A stretch of 64,000 nt of DNA, taken from the NCBI RefSeq assembly GCF_900115615.1, contig NZ_FOXB01000001.1, positions 62,001 through 126,000 on the forward strand, in the 5' to 3' direction. Source of the stretch: Hydrogenimonas thermophila (GTDB taxonomy: Bacteria > Campylobacterota > Campylobacteria > Campylobacterales > Hydrogenimonadaceae). Of the stretch, positions 56,245-64,000 are shown one piece after another. Below the pieces are notes generated by a model that saw only the letters and a list, made by a program, of their open reading frames with translations, was not told the origin of the DNA and did no database searches. A program made the position numbers and the translations under genes. Every line of letters begins with the position of its first letter. Positions within the stretch are counted from its first letter, which is position 1.

Positions 56245-57392
56245 GCACTTTACAGTTTGATGTAGCTAAATGTGTACGCAGTGTAACAAAAAATTCTGAG
56301 TGTACAAAGTGCGTAGAGATTTGTCCGGTTGAAACGATGCATATTGCAGATAATAACCTTCCGGCATTTACTCCTTCACAATGTGTTGATTGTGGTGGAT
56401 GTTTAGGTGTCTGTCCAACTGAGAGTTTAACTCTTAAAAATTTTGATGCTACAGAGTTTTTCTTTGAATTTGCTGCTTCTAATGAAGACCTTATCTCATG
56501 TCGTATTAATGTACCTTGCATTATGGCATTAAGCAGTGAGCATCTTATTTCACTAGCTCTAATTAAACCTGATCCTATTATTTTAGATATAGGTCATTGT
56601 CAGAATTGCCCTTATAAAGAGCCGCTATATGAGAGTATAGTTAAAAGTGTGGATGAGGCAAACTATATTTTAAGAGCCTGTGAGAGTGGAAAAGTTATTC
56701 GGCTGGAGGATGTTGGGGCTGAAGAAGAGGGAGTTGCAAAGAGTGTTGATGCAAATGATCGCCGAGCCTTTTTGGAGCGTCTCTCTTTAAAAGGTGCTAT
56801 AAGAGCTAAAAAAGAGTTTGAAGAAGCAGTCGCTTCAATAGACGATGAGACTAAACTTCATACTATTGACATTGCCGATGTAGCTAAGATTCGCCAAAAA
56901 GAGTTGCCAAATAAGCGTAAAATACTATTTACTGCACTAAAAAGAGCACAGAAGCCATCTGTTTATCATACAATAGCAGAAGCTGATATCTCGTTTGCTT
57001 CTCAAAAATTCATAGATATGGATAGTTGCACAAACTGTCAAATGTGCTATCGCATATGTCCTACAGGTGCTTTAAGTTCAAACTCTAAAAACAGTAAAAT
57101 CTATTTTGATGCAATGCTTTGCATTAAGTGTCGTGCTTGTCACGATACCTGTGAACCTGATAGTCTAAAACTTCAGCCAACGTTTGAGATTAAAGAGTTT
57201 TTTGAACCAACTCAAAGGCTTCTTGCATCATTTAAATTGGTACGTTGCAGTGAATGTGGTGTTGGTTTTACTTCATTAAAGGGTGAAACAGTTTGTCCAC
57301 GCTGTGCATTGGAAGAGGAAGAGGCACTGGATCTTTGGGGATTAGAAGAGAAACCTGACGGTACAGTTGTTTTTAAAAGTAAAGAGGAATGA
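56241..57392 (+). CDS. Multicluster ferredoxin-type protein with C-terminal zinc-ribbon-like motif
   Basis: The 383-residue cytoplasmic protein has two [4Fe-4S] motifs at the N-terminus (Cys21/24/28 with Cys58; Cys48/51/54 with Cys28), two more near residues 258-310 (SCTNCQMCYRICPTG and CIKCRACHDTCEP) and a CSECG/CPRC pair near 330-350. Such proteins accompany molybdoenzymes in Campylobacterota as maturation or electron-supply factors. It overlaps the chaperone gene by 4 bp. The exact role is not established. Confidence 0.82.
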   Translation: MSTLQFDVAKCVRSVTKNSECTKCVEICPVETMHIADNNLPAFTPSQCVDCGGCLGVCPTESLTLKNFDATEFFFEFAASNEDLISCRINVPCIMALSSEHLISLALIKPDPIILDIGHCQNCPYKEPLYESIVKSVDEANYILRACESGKVIRLEDVGAEEEGVAKSVDANDRRAFLERLSLKGAIRAKKEFEEAVASIDDETKLHTIDIADVAKIRQKELPNKRKILFTALKRAQKPSVYHTIAEADISFASQKFIDMDSCTNCQMCYRICPTGALSSNSKNSKIYFDAMLCIKCRACHDTCEPDSLKLQPTFEIKEFFEPTQRLLASFKLVRCSECGVGFTSLKGETVCPRCALEEEEALDLWGLEEKPDGTVVFKSKEE

Positions 57393-57393
57393 T

Positions 57394-58248
57394 ATGATTG
57401 ATGAAGAGATTTTAAGTAAAGAGAGTAGATTGATTGCACTTTATGGCGTAAACTCTCAAACATCTCCATTTTTAAAAGTACTTAATACAACTTTTAAAAC
57501 TCTTGGTTTAATCGATTTTGCAATAGGTTTAAATATTAAACCTGAAGATTTTGCATATATGGCAAAAGGTATGCCAAGCTCAAAAGTTACAATGGCTCTT
57601 TATGAACCTGAATTTCAGAGTGATATAGTGCCGTTACTGGATGTGCCTGACAGTTGTGTCAGTCAGAGTGGGTTATGTGACGGTGCTTATGCGAAAGAAG
57701 GAAAACTGTTTGGTAAATGTTTTTACAGAGAGAGTTTTGAGTATTTAGTAGCTTGTGAAGGCATATATTTAGCTGGATGTCGGGTACTCCTTCTTGGTGC
57801 AAGTGGAGTAGGTCGAGCAATTCTTCCTCTGTTGGGAAGTTCGGGTGTATCATTTATTGACGTAGCTGATGGAAGCGTTGAGAATGCAGCTTCAGCACTT
57901 GAAATAGCAAAACCGTCACTATCAGGTGTAAAAACAGATATCTCTTGGTTTCAAAATGGTATGGAAGTTGATGTTGAAAAGTATGACATAATTATTAATG
58001 CTATAGATTTATATGCTCATAGTGATAAAAAGTTGATCAAGTCAAAAGGTGAAAACAAAGATTTAGTTTTAATTGACTTTGTTAGAGGTAAGAGCAGTTT
58101 TGATACATTGTCAAAAGAGTTGTATTGTAGAAAAGTGGGAGACTTTCAATGGATGACAGCATCTGCACTATGTGTTGCAAAAGAGTGGCTTGATGCCAAA
58201 GTCTCTTGTGAAGATTATGAGACTATAATTAAAAGTTTTGGGAGATAA
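57394..58248 (+). CDS. Shikimate-dehydrogenase-fold protein lacking catalytic Lys and Asp
   Basis: The 284-residue protein aligns with AroE over its length, including a Rossmann loop LLLGASGVGRAIL at 132-144. The NVTIPHK block of AroE reads KVTMALY (64-70), losing the catalytic lysine, and the GxNTD block reads GKCF (107-110), losing the aspartate. It is thus unlikely to make shikimate. AGAGGA and ATG at 57394 give the start; an upstream ATG at 57367 overlaps the ferredoxin gene and lacks a good site. Its position among molybdoenzyme accessory genes suggests an NAD(P)-binding maturation or regulatory role. Confidence 0.78.
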   Translation: MIDEEILSKESRLIALYGVNSQTSPFLKVLNTTFKTLGLIDFAIGLNIKPEDFAYMAKGMPSSKVTMALYEPEFQSDIVPLLDVPDSCVSQSGLCDGAYAKEGKLFGKCFYRESFEYLVACEGIYLAGCRVLLLGASGVGRAILPLLGSSGVSFIDVADGSVENAASALEIAKPSLSGVKTDISWFQNGMEVDVEKYDIIINAIDLYAHSDKKLIKSKGENKDLVLIDFVRGKSSFDTLSKELYCRKVGDFQWMTASALCVAKEWLDAKVSCEDYETIIKSFGR

Positions 58249-58253
58249 AAGAG

Positions 58254-58691
58254 ATGAATGATTTAAGAAAAGAGTTTGAAAACTATATGCAAGATCGCTG
58301 CGTAAGTAGCTGTGAAACAGAAGAGGATACTTATGAGTATCCTGATTATGTAGAAGCTATAAATGCAGAGCTTATGCCACCTGTTAAAAGCGGTGTTTAT
58401 ATTAGCCGTTGGGATCTAAAGATGGTTGGTGATGCTATAGATGCATCAATTGCAATGGATTCCAGAGCTAGAATGTATAAGATGTTAATGCGTTCAGTTC
58501 ACAATAAAGAGACAATGGGACAGCTTCTTGGTGCATTCTCATCTTTGATTGATGCAAAAACAGAAGCTTACCGTGAAATGATGGAAAACTACCCATCATC
58601 AGCTCCAATTTTTGAAGATAAAATTCAAAAGGCTGAACGTGTCAAAGCCTATTTTGATGAAGTTTTAAATACCTATTTTCCGGAGGAGTAG
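58254..58691 (+). CDS. Unknown accessory protein of the molybdoenzyme operon
   Basis: I do not recognise this 145-residue acidic, mainly helical protein. Two cysteines in RCVSSCETEEDTYEY and an SLIDAKTEAYREMMENYPSSAPIFEDK helix pair are the visible features. It starts six bases after the AroE-like gene, and its end carries the GGAGG that serves the AUU-start batA gene. It could belong to either neighbour operon; the upstream spacing favours the molybdoenzyme set. Confidence 0.65.
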   Translation: MNDLRKEFENYMQDRCVSSCETEEDTYEYPDYVEAINAELMPPVKSGVYISRWDLKMVGDAIDASIAMDSRARMYKMLMRSVHNKETMGQLLGAFSSLIDAKTEAYREMMENYPSSAPIFEDKIQKAERVKAYFDEVLNTYFPEE

Positions 58692-58693
58692 CG

Positions 58694-59611
58694 ATTTACT
58701 TCACTTTTGAATATCCATATGCTTTTATACTACTCATTTTACTTCCCTGCTTTTGGAAGTGTCGGGCAGGGATTATAAGTTTTTATTTTCCAAAAACAGA
58801 AAGAGTAGGTACAACTGCTTCGATTTTGCAAAAAGAGCCTTTTATTTTTGCTTTTATTTATACTCTGTTTACTGTTTCACTTGCATCTCCTATATTTTAT
58901 GATCGAATTTCTGCAAGTGAACGCAATGGTAGAGACCTTGTACTTGCTCTTGACAGTAGCGGTTCAATGGCTGAGTCAGGGTTTGATACTGAAAGAAAGA
59001 ACTTAAGAAAATATGATGTTCTTTTAAATATTGTTGAAGCTTTTATTGATAAACGTTTTGATGATAATATTGGTTTAGTCATATTTGGATCTTTTGGCTT
59101 TACTGCAGCTCCTGTAACGTATGACCTTGTGGCTTTAAAAGAGATTTTGCATTTAAGTGATGTTGGTATTGCAGGGGAGAGTACAGCTATTGGTGAAGGA
59201 ATTTACCAGTCACTAAGAACCCTTAAATTTGGCAATGCTAAGAAAAAAGCGATCATACTTATTACAGATGGCTACCAAAATGCCGGATCGGTTTCTATAA
59301 AAGATGCTGTAGAGATGGTAAAAAGAGATGGTGTTAAGATATACACTATAGGCATTGGCAAAAAGGGAATGTTTGATGAAAAGCTTTTAAAAAAAATCTC
59401 TGTTGAAACTGGTGGTCAAACATTTTTAGCAGTCAATAGTGATGATTTAAAATCTGTTTTTAGCAAGATAGATTCACTAGAACCAAGCCCAATTCGCTCA
59501 CATATGTTAGTTAATAAGAAGATGCTTTATATATATCCACTGATTCTGGGTATGATTTTGTTAATTGGCTTGAAGCTAAACAGGAAGTCAAATGAGACTG
59601 CTCTATCCTGA
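58694..59611 (+). CDS. batA: BatA-like VWA protein, inferred to start at an AUU codon
   Basis: The 305-residue membrane protein has an N-terminal hydrophobic segment (FEYPYAFILLILLPCFWK), a second at about 55-75, a VWA domain with MIDAS LDSSGSM, and a C-terminal segment. In this frame no ATG, GTG or TTG occurs between the stop at 58658 and the TTG at 58826. GGAGG at 58682-58686 is exactly seven bases before ATT at 58694, and the extra 44 residues supply the usual BatA N-terminus. AUU starts are rare (infC and pcnB are known). A 261-residue product from TTG would lack a site. It heads the bat operon. Confidence 0.8.
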   Translation: MYFTFEYPYAFILLILLPCFWKCRAGIISFYFPKTERVGTTASILQKEPFIFAFIYTLFTVSLASPIFYDRISASERNGRDLVLALDSSGSMAESGFDTERKNLRKYDVLLNIVEAFIDKRFDDNIGLVIFGSFGFTAAPVTYDLVALKEILHLSDVGIAGESTAIGEGIYQSLRTLKFGNAKKKAIILITDGYQNAGSVSIKDAVEMVKRDGVKIYTIGIGKKGMFDEKLLKKISVETGGQTFLAVNSDDLKSVFSKIDSLEPSPIRSHMLVNKKMLYIYPLILGMILLIGLKLNRKSNETALS

Positions 59612-60548
59612 ATTTCTTTGGTTATTGATTCCTTTTGCACTTTTTGCCTGGCTAAGGTTTAATGAAGAGAAAAAATCTATATTGCCACTTCATCCAAAAA
59701 TTGTGATTGACAGTAAGATAAAACCAATTGTACGTTTGGCACCATTTATTGCACTTGCTTGGATGTTAGCAGCATTAAGTCGTCCGGTTATTCAAGAGAA
59801 ATCAACACAGGTTGCTCCATCACTTAAGACACTATATTTGGCTATTGATGCATCTGCTTCTATGCAAGGAGTTGATCGTAAGCCAAACCGTTATATTTTT
59901 GCAAAAGAGGCAATAAAAAAATTAGTTGAAAGTGATAAAAGTCATAAATTTGCACTACTGGCATTTACAACAAATGCTCTAATTATTTCACCACCTACCC
60001 AAGATAGCGAATTGATTCGTGCAGCGTTAGAGTCATTTAATCGTGAATTTATTTTGACTCACGGTACATCTTTAAAATCACTGCTTGAAATGGTGGCAAA
60101 AATGAGTGGTGAAAATAAAGAGTTGGTGGTTTTTAGCGATGGGGGTGACAGTGAGGATGTTGGAGAGTTGATCAAGATTGCTCAAAATAACAATATCCGC
60201 ATATATGGAGTTGCTTGTGCAACAAAAGATGGAAGTAAAATTCGCGGTTGTAATGGCTGGTTAAAAGATGAGTCAGGAAGATTGGTTGTTTCAGTTCTTA
60301 ACCCGCAGCTTGAAATATTAAGTCTTAAAACCGGGGGAGCATTGATCGATGAAAATACTCCTGACAAAATAGCTCAGGCAATTATTGAAAATGTAGAAGC
60401 TGTAAGGTTAAAAAAAGATAATGAAGAAGTAAGGTATAGAGAGCTTTTTTGGATACCACTACTATTTGGAATATTTTTCTTTTTATTAGGAACTATTTCT
60501 ATAAAAACTTTTATAGTTGAAAAAGTAGGTTATAATATAAAAAAATGA
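59592..60548 (+). CDS. batB: BatB-like VWA membrane protein
   Basis: The 318-residue protein has two N-terminal membrane segments (LYPEFLWLLIPFALFAWLRF, then about 45-65), a VWA domain with MIDAS DASASM near 90, and a C-terminal membrane segment. BatA and BatB form a VWA pair of the aerotolerance (Bat) complex of the cell envelope, whose molecular function is unclear. It overlaps batA by 20 bp. A toxin-antitoxin pair separates it from batC. Confidence 0.88.
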   Translation: MRLLYPEFLWLLIPFALFAWLRFNEEKKSILPLHPKIVIDSKIKPIVRLAPFIALAWMLAALSRPVIQEKSTQVAPSLKTLYLAIDASASMQGVDRKPNRYIFAKEAIKKLVESDKSHKFALLAFTTNALIISPPTQDSELIRAALESFNREFILTHGTSLKSLLEMVAKMSGENKELVVFSDGGDSEDVGELIKIAQNNNIRIYGVACATKDGSKIRGCNGWLKDESGRLVVSVLNPQLEILSLKTGGALIDENTPDKIAQAIIENVEAVRLKKDNEEVRYRELFWIPLLFGIFFFLLGTISIKTFIVEKVGYNIKK

Positions 60549-60567
60549 GAAGAAAAAGAAATATTAA

Positions 60568-60831
60568 ATGGAATTTGAATTTGATGAGAATAAAAGTAAA
60601 ATCAATAAAATAAAACACGGTATAGATTTTATAGAAGCTCAAAAATTATGGGAACAGAGTGATTTTATATTTTTCCCTGCAAAAGAGGTAAATGGAGAAG
60701 AAAGATATCTATTGTCAGCATTTTTACAAGATAAATGCTGGAGCGCAATATTTACTATTAGAGATGGTAAAATAAGAATTATCAGTGTTAGAAGATGTAG
60801 AAAAAACGAAAAGGAGAGAATAAAACTATGA
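60568..60831 (+). CDS. brnT: BrnT-family toxin
   Basis: An 87-residue protein with the BrnT pattern: FEFDENKSKINKIKHGIDF at the N-terminus, ERYLLSAFLQDKCWSAIFTIR, and the C-terminal IRIISVRRCRKNEKER. BrnT is a RelE-fold ribonuclease that stops growth. The start follows a weak AAGAAA region 20 bases past batB. It overlaps the antitoxin gene by 4 bp. All family landmarks seem present. Confidence 0.85.
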   Translation: MEFEFDENKSKINKIKHGIDFIEAQKLWEQSDFIFFPAKEVNGEERYLLSAFLQDKCWSAIFTIRDGKIRIISVRRCRKNEKERIKL

Positions 60832-61076
60832 TAACAACCAAAGAGTTTGATCAAATGTTTGATAATAAAGAAGATATTAGTAAGTATATAGACTATAACT
60901 CTCCACTTACAAAAGAAGATCTTATAAAAATGCTTGAAAAAAGAAAAAATGAACAGCTAACTATAGAGATAACAAAAGAGTTAAAAGATAAACTTGAAGA
61001 GAAAGCAAAGAAACTTGGATTAAAAATACAAGATGTAGCAAAAGTACTTCTAGCAAAAGAATTAGGTTTAATTTAA
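60828..61076 (+). CDS. brnA: BrnA-type antitoxin (ribbon-helix-helix-like C-terminus)
   Basis: An 82-residue protein with a helical, charged N-terminus (toxin-binding part) and LTIEITKELKDKLEEKAKKLG, a CopG/RHH-like strand and helix, at about 44-64, ending in AKVLLAKELGLI. It follows and overlaps the toxin as is typical for brnTA. It should neutralise BrnT and repress the pair. The exact family is inferred from pairing. Confidence 0.75.
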   Translation: MITTKEFDQMFDNKEDISKYIDYNSPLTKEDLIKMLEKRKNEQLTIEITKELKDKLEEKAKKLGLKIQDVAKVLLAKELGLI

Positions 61077-61086
61077 TATTAACATT

Positions 61087-61779
61087 GTGAAAACTTTCAA
61101 TCAAAAGATTTTAATGCCTTTACTTCTCTTAATAGGCATCAATCTTGAAGCAGGTCTATTAGAACTTTACAAGCTTCAGCAAGGTTACATTGCTTACCAA
61201 AACAGAGATTATAAAGAGGCTAAAGAGAAATTTTTAGCTATAAATCCGCCTCTTTTAGAGAGTAGGTATGCATTGGCAAACAGTTACTATCGTCTTGGAG
61301 CATATAAATTAGCTGGGCGACTCTACTTAAAATGCAAATCTAAAAACCCTGTTATTAAACAGAGAATCTTTTACAATCTTGGAAACTGTGCTTTTAAACT
61401 AGGTCGTTATAAAAGTGCTAAAGCATACTACATTAAAGCACTTCAGATAGGTTTTGATGAAGATGCCATAACAAATTTACAAAAAGTTCTTTTTCTTGAA
61501 GAGCAAAAGAAAAAGCGTATTGAGGCTAAAGCAAACAAAAAAGTTAAAGCGCAGTCGCAAAGTGGAAGTTCTGATCAAAAGCTTGAAAGTAAAAGTAAAA
61601 AGGCACTCTCTAAAAATCAAAGTAAAATGGGTGAAGGCAGTGGTACTTCAAAAGCAACCAAGTTAACCCAAATCAATAAAAATAGAAGCACTCACGAGAG
61701 TGTTAAACGACATCCGTTAAGTTCAAAAGTATATGAGATGATAAATAAAGGTTACATAAATGAAGAAAAACCCTGGTAA
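61087..61779 (+). CDS. batC: BatC-like TPR protein
   Basis: The 230-residue protein has a signal-like start (LMPLLLLIGINLEAG), three TPR-type repeats at about 30-140 (YAYQNRDYKEAKEKF, NLGNCAFKLGRYKSAKAYYIKAL) and a basic, low-complexity tail. It starts with GTG ten bases after the antitoxin gene with a poor ribosome-binding site. TPR proteins of this kind scaffold the Bat complex. It overlaps batD by 20 bp. Confidence 0.8.
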   Translation: MKTFNQKILMPLLLLIGINLEAGLLELYKLQQGYIAYQNRDYKEAKEKFLAINPPLLESRYALANSYYRLGAYKLAGRLYLKCKSKNPVIKQRIFYNLGNCAFKLGRYKSAKAYYIKALQIGFDEDAITNLQKVLFLEEQKKKRIEAKANKKVKAQSQSGSSDQKLESKSKKALSKNQSKMGEGSGTSKATKLTQINKNRSTHESVKRHPLSSKVYEMINKGYINEEKPW

Positions 61780-62920
61780 TTTTGCATTTTTTCAGATACT
61801 CTTTTTGGTCTTGCCGCTATTACTCTTTGCAAAGGCAGATTTTAAGTATGAGCTTCATTTAAACAAGCATACAGCTTTTGTTAATGAGCCTATTTTTCTT
61901 ACATTTAAAGTTTGGCAGACTGATCCTAAAAAGATTATGTTTTTTGAGTTTGCACCTGTTGAAGATAAATCAACTTTTGAATTGAAACTTCTTAGGCAAA
62001 AAAGTAACAAATCTCTTAATGGAACCTCTGTTACATTTGAGTACCTTATTTTCCCTAAAAAGCCTGGTAAAACTCTTTTAAATCTCTTCTTTTTAGTTAA
62101 ACGTACAAGTGAAGAGAGGCTTGCTACCAACAATACAGGTGAGCCTGTTAAAGCAAAAGCAATCGATACAACAGATACACGTGAAGTGATTAAACCATTA
62201 AAACTAAATATTAAACCTTTGCCTAAAAAAGTTTCGCTTGTAGGTGATTATGAACTAAAAGTTTCTATTGACAAGAATCAAACAGAAGTGCAGTCACCTG
62301 TCTATCTTACGCTTATTTTAAAAGGAGTTGGTGCAATTCCAAAAAACATAAACCTAAAGCCAGTTATAGAAGATGTAAGAGTGTTTGATGATGAGCCAAA
62401 AGTATCTATTAATTATGATAAAGATGGAGTTCATTATGAAGGAAAATTTTCCTATGCGTTGCTTAGTGAAAAAGATTTTAAAATTCCAGCAATTGAAATA
62501 GATGGATTTTCTTATACAAAAAACCGAGTTTATAAGCTAAAAAGCTCTCCCTTGGTAATTTCAGTCAAGCCAGTAAATCTGAAGTCACTTGTAGATGAAA
62601 AAGATAATCCACAATCAATATATGAAAGTTTCTTAAAATTTAGAGAGTTGTTTGTTTATTTACTAATATTTGTAAGTGGGTACATAAGTGCCATACTAGT
62701 TAGCTCAATACAAAAATTTGGGTATAAAAGAAAAGAGGGTAATAGTTTTAAAAAGGAGGTTAAGTCTGCAAAAGATGCTAAAACACTTTTAAAACTGCTA
62801 CTTAGAGAAGATAGTTTGCGCTATAGAGTTTGGATCGAGAAACTTGAGGTTGAAGTTTACCAAGGAGGAAGGTCAAACTTGAAAGAGATCAAGAGGGAGA
62901 TTTTAAAGAGCCCTGCTTAA
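61760..62920 (+). CDS. batD: BatD-like protein
   Basis: The 386-residue protein has a signal peptide (FFQILFLVLPLLLFAKA), two beta-rich domains (LKLNIKPLPKKVSLVGDYEL marks the second) and a C-terminal membrane segment at about 290-312, then a basic cytoplasmic tail. This is the BatD layout; the protein likely reaches the periplasm while anchored. It overlaps batC by 20 bp and the convergent methyltransferase by 4 bp. Confidence 0.85.
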   Translation: MKKNPGNFAFFQILFLVLPLLLFAKADFKYELHLNKHTAFVNEPIFLTFKVWQTDPKKIMFFEFAPVEDKSTFELKLLRQKSNKSLNGTSVTFEYLIFPKKPGKTLLNLFFLVKRTSEERLATNNTGEPVKAKAIDTTDTREVIKPLKLNIKPLPKKVSLVGDYELKVSIDKNQTEVQSPVYLTLILKGVGAIPKNINLKPVIEDVRVFDDEPKVSINYDKDGVHYEGKFSYALLSEKDFKIPAIEIDGFSYTKNRVYKLKSSPLVISVKPVNLKSLVDEKDNPQSIYESFLKFRELFVYLLIFVSGYISAILVSSIQKFGYKRKEGNSFKKEVKSAKDAKTLLKLLLREDSLRYRVWIEKLEVEVYQGGRSNLKEIKREILKSPA

Positions 62921-63846
62921 TCTTTTTGTAGTAGACAGAGAAAAAAACCATCCATTGTTTCAGTTGGGAGAATGCGAACAGATTTGCTTACATCTTCGCA
63001 GAAACTCTTTTTTCCCCATTTAGTTAAGCCAGAAACAGAGTTTTCAATAGGTAACTGAATATTCAAAACTTCTAATTCTGGATGCTTTTTTAATGCTTTA
63101 TCTATAACCATTTCATTCTCTTCAGGAGCAAAAGAGCAGGTTGCATAAAGAAGCTTTCCTTTAGGTTTTAAGCTTTTGATTGCTGACTCCATTAGGCGTT
63201 GTTGAAGTTTTGACATCTCTTTTATTTTGCGTTCACTCCAGTAAGAGAAAGTTTTAGGATCAAAAGATCTGAATTTTGCTTCTGTAGAGCAGGGTGCATC
63301 AAGCATTACTCTATCAAACATAGCAGGACATTTAGCTCCTACACTGCGTCCATCAGTCATATAAGTGTGTGCTATTGTAACACCGCCTCGTTCTAAATTT
63401 GCTTTAAGTCTAAAGAAACGATCTTTTTTAGGCTCTACAACAGAGAGCCAACCATCATTTTTCATCTGTACAGCCATCATAAGAGATTTGCCGCCAGGGG
63501 CTGCAGCTAAATCAAGCACTGTTTCACCAGGTTTTGGACCTAAAACAATAGGTGCAAGCATAGATGATAGACTTTGGATATAGATTTGTCCATTTTCAAA
63601 AAGTTTAGAGTGGGTAAGTCTATCTTTCAATTGAGCCGGTACAGTAAAAGCTTCACTATACCATTTGACAGGTTCAGGATGTAAACCTTCTGTTTCTAGC
63701 TCTTTTAAAGCAGATTCTATATCTGTTTTTAGAGTATTTACTCTAAATGATACTTGTTTGTGTATTTCAAATGTTTTTAAAAGGTTATCACTGTTTTCAG
63801 GATAAATTTCACAAAACCGCTCAATAAAAATTTCAGGAAGCAACAT
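62917..63846 (-). CDS. RsmB/NOP-family RNA m5C methyltransferase
   Basis: The 309-residue enzyme adds a methyl group to cytosine-5 of RNA. It has the SAM motif LDLAAAPGGKSLMMAVQM, catalytic Cys186 in LDAPCSTEA and the second Cys237 in YATCSFAPEENE, the two-cysteine chemistry of the family. It is shorter than E. coli RsmB (429) and lacks the N-terminal NusB-like domain, as is common in this phylum. The start at 63846 is one base from the pgpA stop. The rRNA site is not determined. Confidence 0.88.
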   Translation of the reverse strand: MLLPEIFIERFCEIYPENSDNLLKTFEIHKQVSFRVNTLKTDIESALKELETEGLHPEPVKWYSEAFTVPAQLKDRLTHSKLFENGQIYIQSLSSMLAPIVLGPKPGETVLDLAAAPGGKSLMMAVQMKNDGWLSVVEPKKDRFFRLKANLERGGVTIAHTYMTDGRSVGAKCPAMFDRVMLDAPCSTEAKFRSFDPKTFSYWSERKIKEMSKLQQRLMESAIKSLKPKGKLLYATCSFAPEENEMVIDKALKKHPELEVLNIQLPIENSVSGLTKWGKKSFCEDVSKSVRILPTETMDGFFLCLLQKD

Positions 63847-63847
63847 T

Positions 63848-64000
63848 TTATCCCAAAAGATTAAAGTGTTTAATTGTTTGAAGTACTACTGCGCTTGAGA
63901 GACCTGCTGCTGCACCAGCAACTAGGTCATCTCCCATAACTCCTACTCCTCCAGGAGCATCTCTGTCTATGCGACCTATGATTGATGGTTTTTTTATATC
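63848..64000 (-). CDS. pgpA: Phosphatidylglycerophosphatase A, C-terminal part (partial)
   Basis: The visible 50 codons on the minus strand read through DAPGGVGVMGDDLVAGAAAG, the conserved PgpA C-terminal signature with GVGVMGDD, and end at a TAA whose complement is at 63848-63850. PgpA dephosphorylates phosphatidylglycerophosphate to make phosphatidylglycerol. The gene continues past the window end. It is one base from the methyltransferase start and cotranscribed with it. Confidence 0.85.
   Translation of the reverse strand, partial: DIKKPSIIGRIDRDAPGGVGVMGDDLVAGAAAGLSSAVVLQTIKHFNLLG

Noticed and set aside
58826-59611. batA starting at TTG 58826
   Set aside because: No ribosome-binding site, and the first membrane helix and family N-terminus would be missing.

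Overview
The window reads as a chromosomal segment of a low-GC member of the Campylobacterota (epsilonproteobacteria), most like the Sulfurovum/Sulfurimonas group. This rests on gene content and style: a histidine kinase of the AHQWRQPLN type, a Lys-Glu-Val-Asp tRNA cluster, CheV-rich chemotaxis, a NrfD-type sulfur or metalloid molybdoenzyme and AT-rich intergenic DNA. The genus is an inference. No gene-free stretch exceeds 300 bases except 13395-14046, which is filled by four tRNA genes.

Layout. (1) 1-9143: a very AT-rich surface-polysaccharide operon with a Wzt-type ABC exporter ATPase, a coiled-coil methyltransferase, a DUF4214 protein, three GT4-type glycosyltransferases and an initiating sugar-phosphate transferase. 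It ends at a tRNA-Leu, where base composition changes sharply. (2) 9413-25245: housekeeping genes hisD, cinA, ileS, gatA, guaB, metY, metX and xseB, an inactive-looking nitrilase homologue, a ThiF-like protein, a FIST-domain histidine kinase facing a REC-RHH regulator, and the tRNA cluster. (3) 25273-29451: a YcjX/YcjF-like pair, an ankyrin protein and an unknown coiled-coil protein. (4) 29453-36449: a minus-strand chemosensory operon whose first gene fuses a propeller-like domain to a CheY receiver, followed by CheV, MCP, CheA with two Hpt domains, CheW and CheX. (5) 36728-49101: a phosphate-starvation island with PiT, an OlsF-like bifunctional acyltransferase (candidate ornithine-lipid synthase), PsiE, PstSCAB, a porin, PhoU, PhoB and PhoR. 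The key promoters carry an 11-bp-period direct repeat, TGTNAC-N5-TGTNAC, which looks like the local Pho box. (6) 49182-50375: an AAA ATPase/DUF4143 gene behind paired operator-like palindromes. (7) 50633-58691: a ttrBCA-ordered molybdoenzyme operon with a TorD-type chaperone, a ferredoxin, a shikimate-dehydrogenase-like protein that has lost its catalytic residues, and an unknown protein. (8) 58694-62920: a bat operon (VWA, VWA, TPR, BatD) interrupted by a BrnT/BrnA-type toxin-antitoxin pair; batA appears to begin with a rare AUU codon. (9) An RNA m5C methyltransferase and the 3' end of pgpA close the window.

The strongest leads are the phosphate island, where transport, regulation and possible phosphate-free lipid synthesis share one inferred operator; the chemosensory operon with its propeller-REC protein; the AUU start of batA; and two apparent pseudo-enzymes in conserved-looking operons. 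All functions are read from motifs and context; no database search was run.
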